A stretch of DNA of 30,508 nt from Hydnum rufescens UP504 (GCA_014904985.1 MU129190.1:3432-33939); one strand, 5' to 3'. Shown: positions 8,174-18,082, counted from the first letter of the stretch. Translations and numbers: made by a program. Notes: generated by a model not told the origin, from the letters alone.

Positions 8174-8435
8174 TGTTGAGATGTGACAGGTATCCCATTT
8201 GATATTCCTCTTCCCTGATTCACATGTTTGTTATTTGCCCCTATTCCCTTTTTTGGTTAGCACCATGTATGGCATCTGGTGATCTTGGACCAGATGCCCT
8301 TTATATACCTTGGAGCTCTGGAGGCAGTTCCTTAGTTTGATGGCTCTGAACTCCAGGTATGTCTCTTTTCTTGTCACTCATGTATATATCTTCATCCTTA
8401 GTTTGACTCCTCCAGACTCCAGATATCACCCTTCA
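8174..8435 (+). mobile_element. Ty1/copia LTR, copy 1
   Basis: This is a 262-bp repeat beginning TGTTGAGATGTGACAGG and ending CCAGATATCACCCTTCA, with TG...CA ends. A TATA motif (CTTTATATACC) lies near 8300. An inverted relative of 261 bp is at 15264-15524. The copia pol end and a polypurine tract stand directly upstream, so this is a 3' LTR. Gypsy pol sequence begins within 20 bp downstream, implying insertion into, or recombination with, a gypsy element. Confidence 0.85.
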
Positions 8436-8454
8436 TGTGATCCAGCTCTAGATG

Positions 8455-9312
8455 CTTCTCATTACTCTCCTCACAAAGAAGACTGAACATGACTTTGAAT
8501 GGACAAATGAAGCAGAGGAAGCCATGAAGGAATTAAAGGAATTAGCAATGGATCTCCCTACAAGAAAAGCTTTGGAGATCAGTATTGCCAATGTAGGAAA
8601 GGAAGAAGAATGAACCTCTGATTATGGTCTGGTTACACTTGCTGTGGACAGCTCTATTATTGCAGTAGGATGGATTGAGTATCAAATTCTTGAAGATAGA
8701 AGACACCCAATTGTATTTGGATCCACTACTAATAATGAAGCAGAGACAAAATATTCCCAGCCTCAGATTGAATTAAAAGGATTGTTCAAAGCTATAAAAG
8801 CCCAGAGAAATGACCTGTGGGGAATCCATTTCAAGGTGGAAGTTGATGCCAAGTTTCTCAAGCAGACACTTAACACCCCAGGATTGCCAAATGCAGCTAT
8901 GTCAAGGTGGGTAGCCTACATCCAGCTCTTTGATTTTGAATTATCCCATGTACTAGCAACAAGACACCAAGGACCTGATAGATTATCAAGAAGACCACAC
9001 AGTACAGAAGATTCTGACAATACTGAAGAAGCTGTCTATACTACAGGCAACCCAGTTAAAGAGAAAGCCACATGAGGAATTAATAGAGCCCCACTGGAAT
9101 AACCAGACCTTTTCAATTCCACCAAAGAAGACTGAATCTCCACATGAAGGGTATTTTGTTCTATCCTGCATGTCAGCTTCAGCAATGTCCATGGATGAAG
9201 AGCCCCAGCTATTGTCAAAGTATCAAGAGGTCACCTATCATCCTCACAAAGTAAAAGACAGAGATGGAGAAGACCACTGGAATGACATTGAATCATATCT
9301 GAAGTCTCTCAC
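8455..9312 (+). pseudogene. Ty3/gypsy pol fragment: RNase H and connection region
   Basis: One frame runs from LLITLLTKKTEHDFEWTNEA (the end of the reverse transcriptase thumb), through a TGA at 8611-8613, into 143 further codons (8644-9075). These contain VDSSIIAVGWIEYQI, the motif ETKYSQPQIELKGLFKAIKA, EVDAKFLKQTLNTPGLPNA, and GPDRLSRR, which together are typical of the fungal gypsy RNase H. After 9075 the frame shifts. The third part (about 9146-9312) reads YHPHKVKDRDGEDHWNDIES and YLKSLT, which resembles the linker before the integrase zinc finger. Catalytic reverse transcriptase and integrase cores are absent. The fragment starts at the copia LTR and ends where an antisense gag begins, so both ends are breakpoints. 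Confidence 0.85.
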
Positions 9313-10124
9313 AAGTTTGGATATGCCTCCTTCTGCAGTTGTTGAGGGATTCCTTGCCAGAACAGGTCATCTTGATCTCTATCAGCAATTGTACCTTTCT
9401 TAGCAAGGTGTTGTACCTATGTAACAAATTCATGATAATATTCATCCAGGTCTGCCTCACTCTTGATGGATCTTGAATGGTAGCAAAACTTTGCCAACCT
9501 TTCCTGAGTATACTTTTGCCTTCTGTCACTCAATCCATAGAAGTCACAAAGTCACTCTGATAAGGCTTTGAAGGATCCTCCCTTTACTTTCAGGAAGATT
9601 TTTAATTAGTTCTCTGGCATCATCATTAGGGGGTTTCATGCACCAAAAATTCTTTCCAAATAGCTCTCAAATAATGTAGCCAAATGAGATTTGAGAGTTT
9701 CCCAAAAACCAATTTGTGGATGATTTGAAAACTGATTTGGAGCTACTTGAGCTCCAAATCACTCTTCAAATTCCTCTCAAATCCATTTTTGAATTGTAAA
9801 GCTAAGATTTGGGCACTTTTGAACAGGGATTTGGAGCTCAGGTAGCTCCAAATCAGTTTTCAAATCACTCACAAATCCATTTTTGAGAAACTCTCAAATC
9901 TCATTTGGCTACACTATTAGGGAGCTATTTGGGAGAATTTGTGGTGCGTGAAACCCCCTATTGCAATATCTGGCTAAATTTTCACATTTCTTGATATTAT
10001 CATATAGGGCTTCATGACAGCAGGCTTCATAATCAGTGAGAAAGCTTTCAAGTTGTTTGCCCTTGAAGTAAGGAGCATCCCTGGCAGATGGCCTAGGCAT
10101 TGGTCTAGCAGTTGGGGTAGCCAT
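9313..10124 (-). pseudogene. Ty3/gypsy gag fragment, split by a MITE
   Basis: On the minus strand a start codon at 10124 opens MATPTARPMPRPSARDAPYF, then FKGKQLESFLTDYEACCHEA, the N-terminal part of a Retrotrans_gag-type domain seen in Agaricomycete gypsy elements. The frame continues to CENLARYC at 9963, is broken by the MITE at 9959-9628, and resumes with DDARELIKNLPES. Further on come GLSDRRQKYTQERLAKFCYH, EADLDEYYHEFV and QDDLFWQGIPQQLQKEAYPN, in more than one frame, so small indels and stops are present as well. It meets the plus-strand pol fragment tail to tail near 9312. There are no zinc knuckles and no LTR beside it. Confidence 0.8.
9628..9959. mobile_element. MITE, 332 bp, copy 1, 3-bp target duplication ATT
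   Basis: Terminal inverted repeats AGGGGGTTTCATGCACC and (inverted) GGTGCGTGAAACCCCCT bound the element, and ATT stands on both sides (9625-9627 and 9960-9962). Inside are long subterminal inverted repeats (GTAGCCAAATGAGATTTGAG near 9680 and its complement near 9900) and two GATTTGGAGCT...AGCTCCAAATC hairpins, so the whole element can fold back. There is no coding capacity. An AT-rich 3-bp duplication and GGGGGTTTCA-type ends suggest the PIF/Harbinger (Tourist-like) group, which is inference. A near-identical copy is at 24190-24522. Confidence 0.88.
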
Positions 10125-11082
10125 AGTGGGTGTGTGAGTCTAAGAGTGTACTTGGAGTGTGTTGGAAGCAAGGAAAATGGAGAATAGGTTCTAGAGGTTC
10201 TAGTGGCCAAAAGGTTGACTGAGTTTGAATTGAATCCCCCATGTAATGACCACCACTTGTAGAAGATGCTTTATAGCTCTGCAGAAATTACTAACACCAC
10301 CAGATGTGGGCTAAGGTTATAGGGATTGGGAATGAAATGGTATGGGAGGGGTTCAGGTTAGTCTCAATGAGTTGATTGACTTCTAGTTATAGAAATGATA
10401 TGGATGACTCAGATATGATGTAATGTTTCTGACTCTAGCTGGACTACTTGTATCATGATTGTCAAATTGAAACTTAGAGGCTATTTCTGATTTAAACTTT
10501 TATGGGCTTGAACTTATTATTGTATGATTTAGGGCTTAGACATCTAGCAACACCCACACTGAGGGTCCTACAACTATCTACAACTTGTTGTTGTTGCTCT
10601 GAGTATGCCTTTCAGTTACTTGGCCACTTGAAATTTCTTGTCTGTAACTACCTTATTTCAAGGGGTGTCTTATCTAAAAGTTACCTAAAACTACAAAACT
10701 TGATTCCTTATATGTATTTTTGGATGTCTGTGTACTTTTCTGCATCAAAGTCTGTGTGATGTTTGGAATGGCACAGTTGTGGGAGGTTTGGATGACTGAT
10801 CAGGCTGAGTCATATCTTTTGCTTAGTCATACTTTTGAGTCCTGGTTTTTGATTACAAATATTGGTTACATAAGCATTTTTTTGACATGTAGAAAAACTT
10901 TTTATTTTGTTTGTCAAATGGACTGAGTTTCCTTGATATCTTTGGGCAGTAGCAAGATAAGGTTGTCCTAAACACTCCAACAGATCATTGATCAAGGTCT
11001 AAGGTCCATCAATTTGGAGTCCAAAATCGACACTTTTCACATGTTTTACTATTCAAAACTTGTGTTTTCAGATACTAGACAG
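10125..11082. other. No gene seen
   Basis: This stretch of about 960 bp is AT-rich, with stops in all frames and no recognised repeat end. Possible relics are TATTTCTGATTTAAAC and CAAGATAAGGTTGTCC words that I cannot assign. The last part adjoins the C-terminal frame of the minus-strand gene that ends at 11083. Confidence 0.5.
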
Positions 11083-12258
11083 TTATTCCTTCCACAGTGG
11101 CAGTGCTGCAGTTACTGATAGAGAAGAGGTAAAGCAGGGCTTTGGGTGGGGCTGATTTGGGAGCTGCTGCTGGTTGTGCAGTGAGGGGTGGCTGTGGGGA
11201 ATACTTGATGAATTACTGGAATCATGAGATGTAGCCTGACTGTGAAAGCTCAGTAAGTTGTCTACTGAGTCAGCATCCTTCTATTCATCCCATATGAGTG
11301 CAGCAGACTTCACAGCAGCCTTCTTCCTTTTTCCTACTGTGGTCTTGTTCCCTCTCCTGTCATCAAGACCCACATCCATCCTGCTCCATTTCACCCCCTT
11401 GCTCCCTTCCCCTCCTCCAGTCTCTCCAGCACCATGCCAGGCAGTATAATCCCATGCTGCTGCCAGTGAGAGTATCGCCTCTCCATGCCTGTCCATGATA
11501 AGTGCTACATCCTCAGCTTCTCCAACTGGCCAGTTATCCACTTTGGTGATGACTATCTTCTTCTCAGGGCTAGACTCCTTGAGCACATAGTACAATGTTT
11601 TATACTGATCAGTTGTGTGAAGATCTGTGAGTGATGTGCCAAAGTTTGGAAATTCATCATTTGGCACAAAATTCAAAATGACAAGTTTGTTTTGAACTAG
11701 GACCTTGGTGAGGTTGGTCCAAGGAAACTTTGTCATCTTCACAAAAGGTGAGAAAAGGCCTATCAATGTATCCTTGATAGCAGTCCTGGTTGTGTATGTA
11801 GTACTGAGGTCTTCATCACACTTCCTCTTCCCTTGCTCCTCATTGAATTGGTTGAGCTCAACATACTGGGAACAGCAAGAGAGGATAAATTAATATATAT
11901 TTGCAAGTTGAGTGGACATCATAAAGTTAGAGTTGTACCAAGCAGCCATTTCCTCAGATCCCAGGTGACATTCATTCTGAGCATGCACAGCAGGGGAGGC
12001 AGCATTACCAGTAACCATCAGACACATTGTGTGAATATCCATGGTGGCCAGCCACTGCATATTGTGTGTCCACTTGTCCTTTTGATTGGCCATAATCCGT
12101 GCAATGTCACCACCAGATTGCGCAACCAGCTTGGTAGCTCCAACCTTTGCACTCTCATGTTCTGCTATAAGCTGCACAGCTTCCATAGCCCATTCTGGGG
12201 ATTCCTCTCCTCTGAAGGATTCAATGAGATGTGCATATGCTGGCTGCACCATGTTCAT
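11083..12258 (-). pseudogene. Unrecognised two-exon protein gene, with an in-frame TAG
   Basis: Exon 1 runs from the ATG at 12258 to 11905, starting MNMVQPAYAHLIESFRGEES. A break follows (11904-11866) that looks like a 39-bp intron with a GC donor (GCAAAT) and a CCCAG acceptor; it joins in frame to exon 2, which starts YVELNQFNEEQGKRKCDEDL. Exon 2 carries KFPWTNLTKVLVQNKLVILN and a basic GKRKKAAVKSAALIWDE end, then TAG at 11283-11281. The same frame stays open past the TAG for about 65 codons, rich in Ser, His and Pro, to TAA at 11085-11083. I read the TAG as a lesion or an alternative end. The PW(T/K)NL...LV..L...NFP pattern recalls hypothetical proteins found in many copies in Agaricomycete genomes, but I cannot name a domain. 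Confidence 0.5.
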
Positions 12259-12681
12259 ATTAGAGATATAGGGAGTTATTCCACATTTTCTAGATTATTT
12301 CTTTGGTTTATTCCTTGGTTTATTCCTTTCCCATTTCCCTTATCTGTTGTGCTATATTATTAGCCTTTAGTGGGGTTTATATTATGTAATAGTTCCAGAG
12401 GTTTGCTTCCTTGGTCTTACACCTCTGGAACTCTAGCTGTTCCTCCCTATTGTGGCAGGCACCTAATAGGTTATGGGCCCATCATTCTGACAAACTCTCA
12501 AATTGTCTGCATCAAAACTCCCCTGGCTATGGCTTCTTTGAGTTCCCCCTCCTTCAGTTCACCTCCAATCATTCTGAAATTTGGTATATGGCCTCACCCA
12601 CATATGATTTCCCTGTGTACCAGATTTGAGCTTGATCCATTGAGATTCAAGCTCATTGCCATCTGTGTCTCAGATCACTCC
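12259..12681. other. Non-coding stretch between gene and LTR
   Basis: On the minus strand it directly follows the gypsy-type LTR end and runs to the ATG at 12258. It holds no credible frame. Words such as AAGCTCAAATCTGGTACACA and CCAAATTTCAGAATGATT resemble in style, though not in detail, the repeated text at 29714-30255. It may be the leader of the LTR element or the promoter region of the minus-strand gene. Repeated GGTTTATTCCTTGGTTTATT occurs at about 12303-12325. Confidence 0.4.
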
Positions 12682-13100
12682 TGTCAGGGCGACACTGCCG
12701 TCAAAGCCACAAACAGAAAGAGGAAAGAGATTAATTAACCACACACTATCGCAGTGGGAATCCTGAGTATACACCACACAACAAGGGACACACAAGTCTC
12801 ACACCTATTGCAGTGGGAATCCTGAGAGATCAAAACTGGTGATCCCCCAACTGCAGAGGGCTATAAATACTATTTCCTGCACACAGCCACCAGCCTTCCA
12901 GAGCCTTCCGCCATCTTCCATAACCTTCTGGATCCTCCTAGAATGCCGGCTCCACAGCCCATCAGTCAGCCTCCACAGCCACCATCACTAAGCCTCACTA
13001 AGCTGATGCAGACATGTTACGAATCCTGTGTGCACCTCCACATGGCTATGCCCCAACTTCCATATGTATCCCCCTTAGTGTATGTACTTCCAAGGCAGTG
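12682..13100 (-). mobile_element. Ty3/gypsy-type LTR segment, copy 1
   Basis: This 419-bp block is shared with 16490-16849. Its plus-strand start TGTCAGGGCGACACTGCC is the LTR 3' end when read on the minus strand (GGCAGTGTCGCCCTGACA). It has an ATAAATA TATA-like word (about 12862) and two GCAGTGGGAATCCTGAG blocks. Similarity to the second copy ends after AAGGCAGTG. The rest of the LTR, which in the second copy reaches a TGTCAGGATC end, is different or lost here. No gag follows it on the minus strand, and no target duplication is seen. Confidence 0.65.
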
Positions 13101-13331
13101 ACAAATGAGGTGATATTAGAAAAAGCAGACAAGTGAGGAGTAGGGGCGGATGAGACAGTATTGGAAGAAGCAGATGAGTGAGGACTGAGAGTGGATGAGA
13201 CAATATTGGAAGAAGCTGGCAAGCAAGCAGATGAGATAATGTTGGAAGAAGCCAATGGTAATGAACACACCAGCCAGCAGGGGAGACCCTTGGGTTATAG
13301 GAATCATTGGTGGTGGTGGGATCTACACATA
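13101..13331 (-). repeat. Imperfect 36-45 bp tandem repeats
   Basis: Three or more copies of GATGAGACARTATTGGAAGA plus AGCAGATGAGTGAGGA occur between about 13149 and 13255. On the minus strand one frame reads as a Ser-rich repeat (SSNIVSS, SSNTVSSAP), and other frames are hydrophobic. No start, domain or conserved partner supports a gene. Confidence 0.5.
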
Positions 13332-14546
13332 TCAAGCCATGTTATCTATCCTGCCACTGAACATGCTGAAACTGCTGAATGGACACACCAATTTGTGGTG
13401 TTGCTTGTATGTGCACTTTGCCATGTTCATCAGATCAACTAACCATTTTTCAATGAGACCTGGTTCATGATTTGGAGGGCAGTGTGTGAATGCAGATTGC
13501 ATGATGTCAGGTATCTTTGAAACTGCACCACCAGTTCCCCAGAATACTGAACCATCCATGCTGTGGGCAGCTTGTATTGATGATAACTTTGCAACTTGAT
13601 GGATGTCAGCAAAGTTCTGAGGAGAGAATTTTTGAATGGCTACTTCTGCTGTGCAACAATCTCTGAAGACTTGCTTAGCCCAGTCCTTGAATGATGGACC
13701 AAATTGGATGTCATCCATAATGAAATTGCCAAAATTGTCAGTGCCAAAAGATTGCCACCACTCTTCATATGACGAAAAGAGGGTACTCCCAAGATAGTCG
13801 TATTCTGAAGCTATCATGCCAGTATCTGGGAGGTGATGGAGCAGGTGACAGAGGTAGAGAATTCGTGATTCATGCCAGGTAGAACTGTGAGGTTCCCCAC
13901 CATCAAATTCTTCATATTTGATGGAGAGGGTACTGTCAGATTCATGTTGGCCTGTATCATGAATATCATGGACTGGATGTAGATAGGTGTGAAAATCAAA
14001 GGGCTCAGCTTGATCAGGATGGAGGGCTCCAGTACTGTCAAGTGTGTCCTGTAAAGCTCCTGTAGATGAATCCATGACATTGGCTGGCTCAGAAACATTC
14101 AGAGCCTCATGGCCACATGTCCAGACTTCTTTGTTCTTAAGATTGCGGCCTTGACCTTGACCACTCAGCAGCCAGTTCTGGGTTTGGATCCCTCTCCCCC
14201 TGGCTGCTGAAGATTCTTGAGTCTTGGAGCCCCTACCCCCCCTTCTTGGAAGCCTTGTATGCAAGAGCTTTGGCTGTCCTTTGGATTTTTCAAGAACTTT
14301 GGCTAACCTGAAGGCAAGAAATTGCTCACAGAGGAAAGAGTGTATAAATAGTTGCAGGAACTCACAAGTACATCACCCCTGCCTTCGGGATCATGGGATG
14401 GGAGTTTATCAGAAGCTGTAGAGGAGGTAGACTAGAAATATATGTTAAAACAATGAGGAAAAGAAAAGGTATAGTCCTCTTACCCCAAACCACAGCCTTT
14501 TCTTGCCACCTCTGGTTGAGGTCGTTAGACCAGGATCTTCAGACAT
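13332..14546 (-). pseudogene. Unrecognised three-exon protein gene, mildly damaged
   Basis: An ATG at 14546 opens MSEDPGLTTSTRGGKKRLWF, followed by a clean donor (GGG then GTAAGAGG, about 14482). An intron follows with a TTTAAC branch and a TCTAG or CTACAG acceptor (14444-14421). A short second exon ends GTACTT before GTGAGTTCC, and a second intron of about 58 bp ends TTCAG near 14310. The long last exon contains SSTWHESRILYLCHLLHHLP, TLFSSYEEWWQSFGTDNFGN, DIQFGPSFKDWAKQVF and ends FSMFSGRIDNMA at 13332. The best protein-like frames do not join perfectly: a run of seven G near 14236-14245 probably marks an indel, switching KALAYKASKKGG to RGSKTQESS. It has no domain I know. It may be host-derived or belong to a transposon; the end could also be an exon cut by the LTR downstream. 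Confidence 0.45.
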
Positions 14547-14837
14547 GATTCAAAGAGTGTTCCTTTCCTCAGTTAAGTCCGTATCCAAATAATCATTCAA
14601 AACAAACAGAGGATTCAGGACATCCACTAAATTAGTTTGTCTACATAATCTCTAAGTTTACTGAAGGCAGAATGGAGGTCCACACCTCTAAAAGAATGCA
14701 GAAACAATAAATTTGGCTTGATTCCCACTCAGTAATGCTGCGGGCCTAGCTGTAAATGTTTAGTTTATCAAGGATAGAGGAATATAGGTACAGATACAAC
14801 CACTGTTCAACAGAAATTACCCACTGAAATGTGGGTG

Positions 14838-14945
14838 AGCTGAGAGGTGGTGGTGGTGAGCCAAGAGGTGGTGGTGAGCCAGGAGGAGGAGGTGGTGAGC
14901 CAGGAGGTGGTGATGGTGAGCCAGGAGGTGGTGATGGTGAGCCTA
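14838..14945. repeat. GGTGGTGAGCCAGGA minisatellite
   Basis: Repeats of GAGCCAGGAGGTGGTGATGG (about 20-21 bp) with shorter variants make up this block. It opens a plus-strand frame (VVSQEVVMVSQEV), which is a product of the repeat and not a gene. The 290 bp before it (14547-14837) hold nothing I recognise. Confidence 0.65.
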
Positions 14946-15263
14946 GGATGCCCCAGGCTCACTGAGCTCAATTTTGATTCCAGATGGGCTTGCCAACCCC
15001 TAATGAGATTCTGTGGTGGCTTGCCAAAGCCTCAATGGGGCTCCCTGAGGCCATCTTTGGCTCCCCCATACATGGTCACCCTGGAGCTTCTCAGGGGCTA
15101 TCACCCCTGAACCCCCATCTTTTCTAGGGGGGACTAAGGCTCAAAAAATAGGCCCTGGGGGGCCAGATTTTTTGAGCCCCTAATGGAATTAAAAGCTGAC
15201 CTCCCTGGGCAAGCCACTATAGCTGACACCTTCATAGGTAGGTTGTACCTAAGGTCATTTGCC
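14946..15263. other. Unassigned stretch beside the copia LTR
   Basis: There is no gene. It holds GGCTTGCCAA words and a short inverted motif, GGGGGACTAAGGCTCAAAAA with TTTTTTGAGCCCC (about 15128-15180). Read on the minus strand it follows the copia LTR end directly and could be the start of that element's internal region, but no primer-binding site or gag was recognised. Confidence 0.4.
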
Positions 15264-15524
15264 TGAGGTGGATATCTGGAGTTCAGAGGAGTCAAACTAA
15301 GAATGAAGATATCTACATGAGTGACAAGAAAAGAGACATACCTGGAGTTTGGGGGAGTCAAACTAAGGAACTGCCTCCAGAGCTCCAAGGTATATAAAGG
15401 GCATCCAGTCCAAGATCACCAGATGCCATACATGGTGCTAACCAAAAAAGGAAATAGGGGCAAATAACAAACATGTGAATCAGGGAAGAGAAATATCAAA
15501 TGGGATACCCATCACATCTCAACA
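15264..15524 (-). mobile_element. Ty1/copia LTR, copy 2
   Basis: This is the reverse complement of the LTR at 8174-8435, 261 bp, starting TGTTGAGATGTGATGGG at 15524 and ending CCAGATATCCACCTCA at 15264. The five bases on either side do not match, so it is not a clean solo LTR with its target duplication. A gypsy gag frame ends exactly at its 5' edge, as copy 1 also abuts a gypsy sequence. Confidence 0.85.
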
Positions 15525-16424
15525 GGTTGGAGGAGTTTGAGAAGTAGTGGTGGGAGGGCAGAAGGGTTGAATTGTTCCTGGATGATTGTCCTGGCAAGGG
15601 TTGGCTGGAGAGAAGGAGTGCTGTTCATTAAAGCAATGCCACAACTTATCAATGTGAGTGGCCTTGTCCTTCCATTCTTGAAGGGACATAGGGAGGGTGT
15701 CGAGGTGTATCTTCTCAACCAAGCCACAGAGCAGTCCATGTTCATAAGCATCCATCAAGGCTCTATCATTAAAGCCTGTCTTCCCAGATATGGCCTCAAA
15801 GGCCATTGTATACTCCTCAGCTGTAATCCCTTGAGTCATCTTCAAGGTATGAAGTTACTGACAGGCATGAGCCTCTCAGTCTGCATCACTGAAGGCTGCC
15901 TCAAAGTAGGTGCAAAAGGTTTCCCAATCAGGAAAGGGAGAATCACCATCAAGGATAGCACATGTGTAGTTGGAAGCCCAGTCACCAGTACTGCCTCCTT
16001 GCATGTAGGAGAGGGCATAGAGGATCTTTGTCTGGTCAGTGGGAAAGGAGTTGGGTCAAATAGCAATGTTAAGTTTCAGAGCACAGAGGAAGGGATCAGC
16101 CTTCTTTTGATCACCACCGAAGACCTCTGGATCAGCTGCCTTTGGGGGATGTGCAGAGATGGAAGGAGTAGTGGCAGGAGCAGGAGGAACTTCAACAACA
16201 GGAGCAGGGAGGTTCTCAACAACAGCCTTGGTGATCACCTCGACTTCAGCCATCAGAGTTTCATGAGAAGAGGCATCAGTCTGAAGGTGAGTCACTAGGT
16301 TCTGGAGTATAATGTTCTGTTGCTCCAACTGCTTGTACCATTGTTGTTGTGCTTCCATCATTTGATGAAGGCCTTCTCCAGCAGCACCAAAGACAGAGAA
16401 GGCATCAGTGGGAATTTTGTCCAT
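15525..16424 (-). pseudogene. Ty3/gypsy gag with three in-frame stops
   Basis: The first ATG at 16424 opens MDKIPTDAFSVFGAAGEGLH, followed by a glutamine-rich coiled-coil-like stretch (QQQWYKQLEQQNIILQNLVT) and PEVFGGDQKKADPFLCALKL, the start of a Retrotrans_gag domain. The same frame continues through TGA (about 16058), TGA (about 15877) and TAA (about 15863) and includes ILYALSYMQGGSTGDWASNY, PDWETFCTYFEAAFSD, KMTQGITAEEYTMAFEAISG, and LPMSLQEWKDKATHIDKLWH. These are standard gypsy gag core positions. It is cut at 15524 by the copia LTR, so the zinc knuckle and pol are missing. The leader from the LTR end (16490) to the ATG is 65 nt, which fits a 5' LTR on the right. Confidence 0.85.
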
Positions 16425-16489
16425 GAGGAGAGGAGGTAGAAAGGATAAGGAAGATGTTTGTGGGGTTGAGGAGATGAGTTTCAATCTTC

Positions 16490-17271
16490 TGTCAGGGCGA
16501 CACTGCCATCAAAGCCACAAACAGAAAGAGGAAAGAGATTAATTAACCACATGCTATTGCAGTGGGAATCCTGAGCATACACCACACAACAAGGGATACA
16601 CAAGTCTCACACCTATTGCAGTGGGAATCCTGAGAGATTGAAACTGGTGATCCCCCAACTGCAAAGGGCTATAAGTACCACTTCCTGCACACAGCTACCA
16701 CAGCCACCACAGCCCATCATAGACACAGCCACCATCACTAAGCCTCACTAAGCTGACACAGCCATGTTATGAATCCTGTGCACACCTCCACATGGCTATG
16801 CCCCAACTTCATATGCATCCCCCTTAGCATATATACTTCCAAGGCAGTGCATGCCTGGGTACTCTAAAGGTGTCCAAAGTGTCAAAGGACCATAATGATG
16901 CTGATGGAGTAGGGATTGGGACAGGTGGTGTGGATTCAGGGACTGGGGGTGGAGGAGGAGGGGGAGTTTGGATTGGCAACTCCATGGACTCATGCAAGGA
17001 GTGAGGAAATGACAGGTGCTGACAAGGGTGCCAATGCTGCCACTGGTTGACTACCCAGCCCATAGCCTGCCAGTTGAGGCCCAATAGAACAAGGGCAATA
17101 ATAATAAGAGAAATGCCAATAATGGCAAGGATGACAATAACCCCCTTACTGAATGGAGGGAGAGAGGAGACAAGAGCATTTGAAGAAGTAGGTGCCATAT
17201 GATAGAGTTGATGAAGAATGATACTCTGATGGGTAAGTCAGGCAGAAGCAAATGTCAATTTGATCCTGACA
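16490..17271 (-). mobile_element. Ty3/gypsy 5' LTR, copy 2
   Basis: Read on the minus strand it begins TGTCAGGATCAAATTGAC at 17271 and ends GGCAGTGTCGCCCTGACA at 16490, 782 bp with TG...CA ends. The last 360 bp match the block at 12682-13100, except for a deletion of about 60 bp in the CTTCCAGAGCC region. The gag leader starts right after it. A frame of 124 codons inside it (17198-16824), with a hydrophobic VIVILAIIGISLIIIALVLL stretch, lies wholly within the LTR and is not taken as a gene. The exact 5' end is less certain than the 3' end. Confidence 0.65.
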
Positions 17272-17675
17272 AGGAGGCTCCAAAAGAGGTTGATATCATG
17301 ATACTGAACGCTCTTGATCAGCTTGATGGGGTAGGACTTGGAAATATTGTTTAATGTATTAGTTTTGCCAATAGATAAATGAACCTTATTCCATTAGTCT
17401 TTCATGAGTCCCAACCCAAACTGGGTGTGCCAGGTAGGATTTTGTGCAAGTTCCTTGTCAATTGGGGGCCCAGAGGCCTAAAAGTACCTAACTTCCATGG
17501 GGCCCCAAAGCCCAAAATAAGCCTAAAGTACATTGAATTGCTCCCAGAAATAGCAATGTTTAATATTACTGTGGGGCCCCAGGCTCTCTCAGCCTAACTA
17601 GGCTCATTCCATGAATTGTTTTTGGGCCTACTTTAGGTACTGAAAATAGCTGACCAGGCTGTGCTGGCTGATATA
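17272..17675 (+). other. GGGCCC-rich stretch ending in the GCTGACCAGGCTG motif
   Basis: There is no credible gene. Several GGGGCCCC / GGGGGCCC words (about 17466, 17499, 17573) and a GCTGACCAGGCTG (about 17652) recall the terminal segment of the composite element (7771-7937, 26840-27047), but the rest does not align by eye. It may be an older, decayed copy of that terminal repeat. Confidence 0.35.
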
Positions 17676-18080
17676 CCTTTCTGAAGGTGACTGTGCATGG
17701 AGCAAGAACAAAAGAGTAATAAAGCTATGAGATCATAGTGGAGTAGAACAAAAGAGTAATAACAGAATGATGTCATAATGCAGTCATAGCTGAGTCATCC
17801 ATAAAGTGCAATGTCACAGTGATGTCATTCATAAAGAGAACAAAAAGAATCATGAAAGGAATGATGTCACTAATTTGCTGAGCTTGTGGAATAGTTGGAG
17901 CATGATGTCACTGGTCTTGTGATGTATCTTGGAGCTCATGGGAAGCAAAATTAAGGGACATCTCTGGGTTTTGCAGATTAATCTGAGCCTAGTCCAGTGG
18001 TTAAGGTGTTTTTGTCACTGGTTAATAATAGGAACAAGTGCATGGGGTGGGATTTGATGCAGAGACAGCAGTTTGTATCC
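17676..18080 (-). mobile_element. Inverted fragment of the TGTGGAAG repeat (middle part)
   Basis: The reverse complement matches the middle of the 1.65-kb repeat, from the tRNA-like boxes (plus strand here: A box 17990-18000, B box 18052-18060) through the TGACATCA-rich part to the TATA region (GGTATATCAG). It abuts, head to head, a forward fragment that holds the first part of the same repeat (18083-18620). The repeat text ends near 17676, just after GCTGACCAGGCTG. Confidence 0.6.
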
Positions 18081-18082
18081 AT

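Noticed and set aside
12370..12738. 122-codon plus-strand frame ending GDTAVKATNRKRKEIN
   Set aside because: It crosses the LTR edge at 12682. The apparent C-terminus is LTR sequence repeated at 16490.
13046..13270. Ser-rich surface-protein-like frame
   Set aside because: It is produced by 36-45 bp tandem repeats and runs into the LTR. All three frames are open there.
14847..15110. 87-codon plus-strand frame VVSQEVV...
   Set aside because: Its first half is a minisatellite and the rest has no protein character.
16824..17198. 124-codon minus-strand frame with a strong membrane segment, possible env-like protein
   Set aside because: It lies wholly within the gypsy LTR upstream of gag. The matching segment beside the other LTR copy shows no related protein.
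12682..17271. One complete gypsy element bounded by the two similar LTR blocks
   Set aside because: The outer flanks do not share a target duplication. The left block lacks the LTR 5' part, and the interior holds an unrelated intron-bearing gene and a copia LTR in place of pol.
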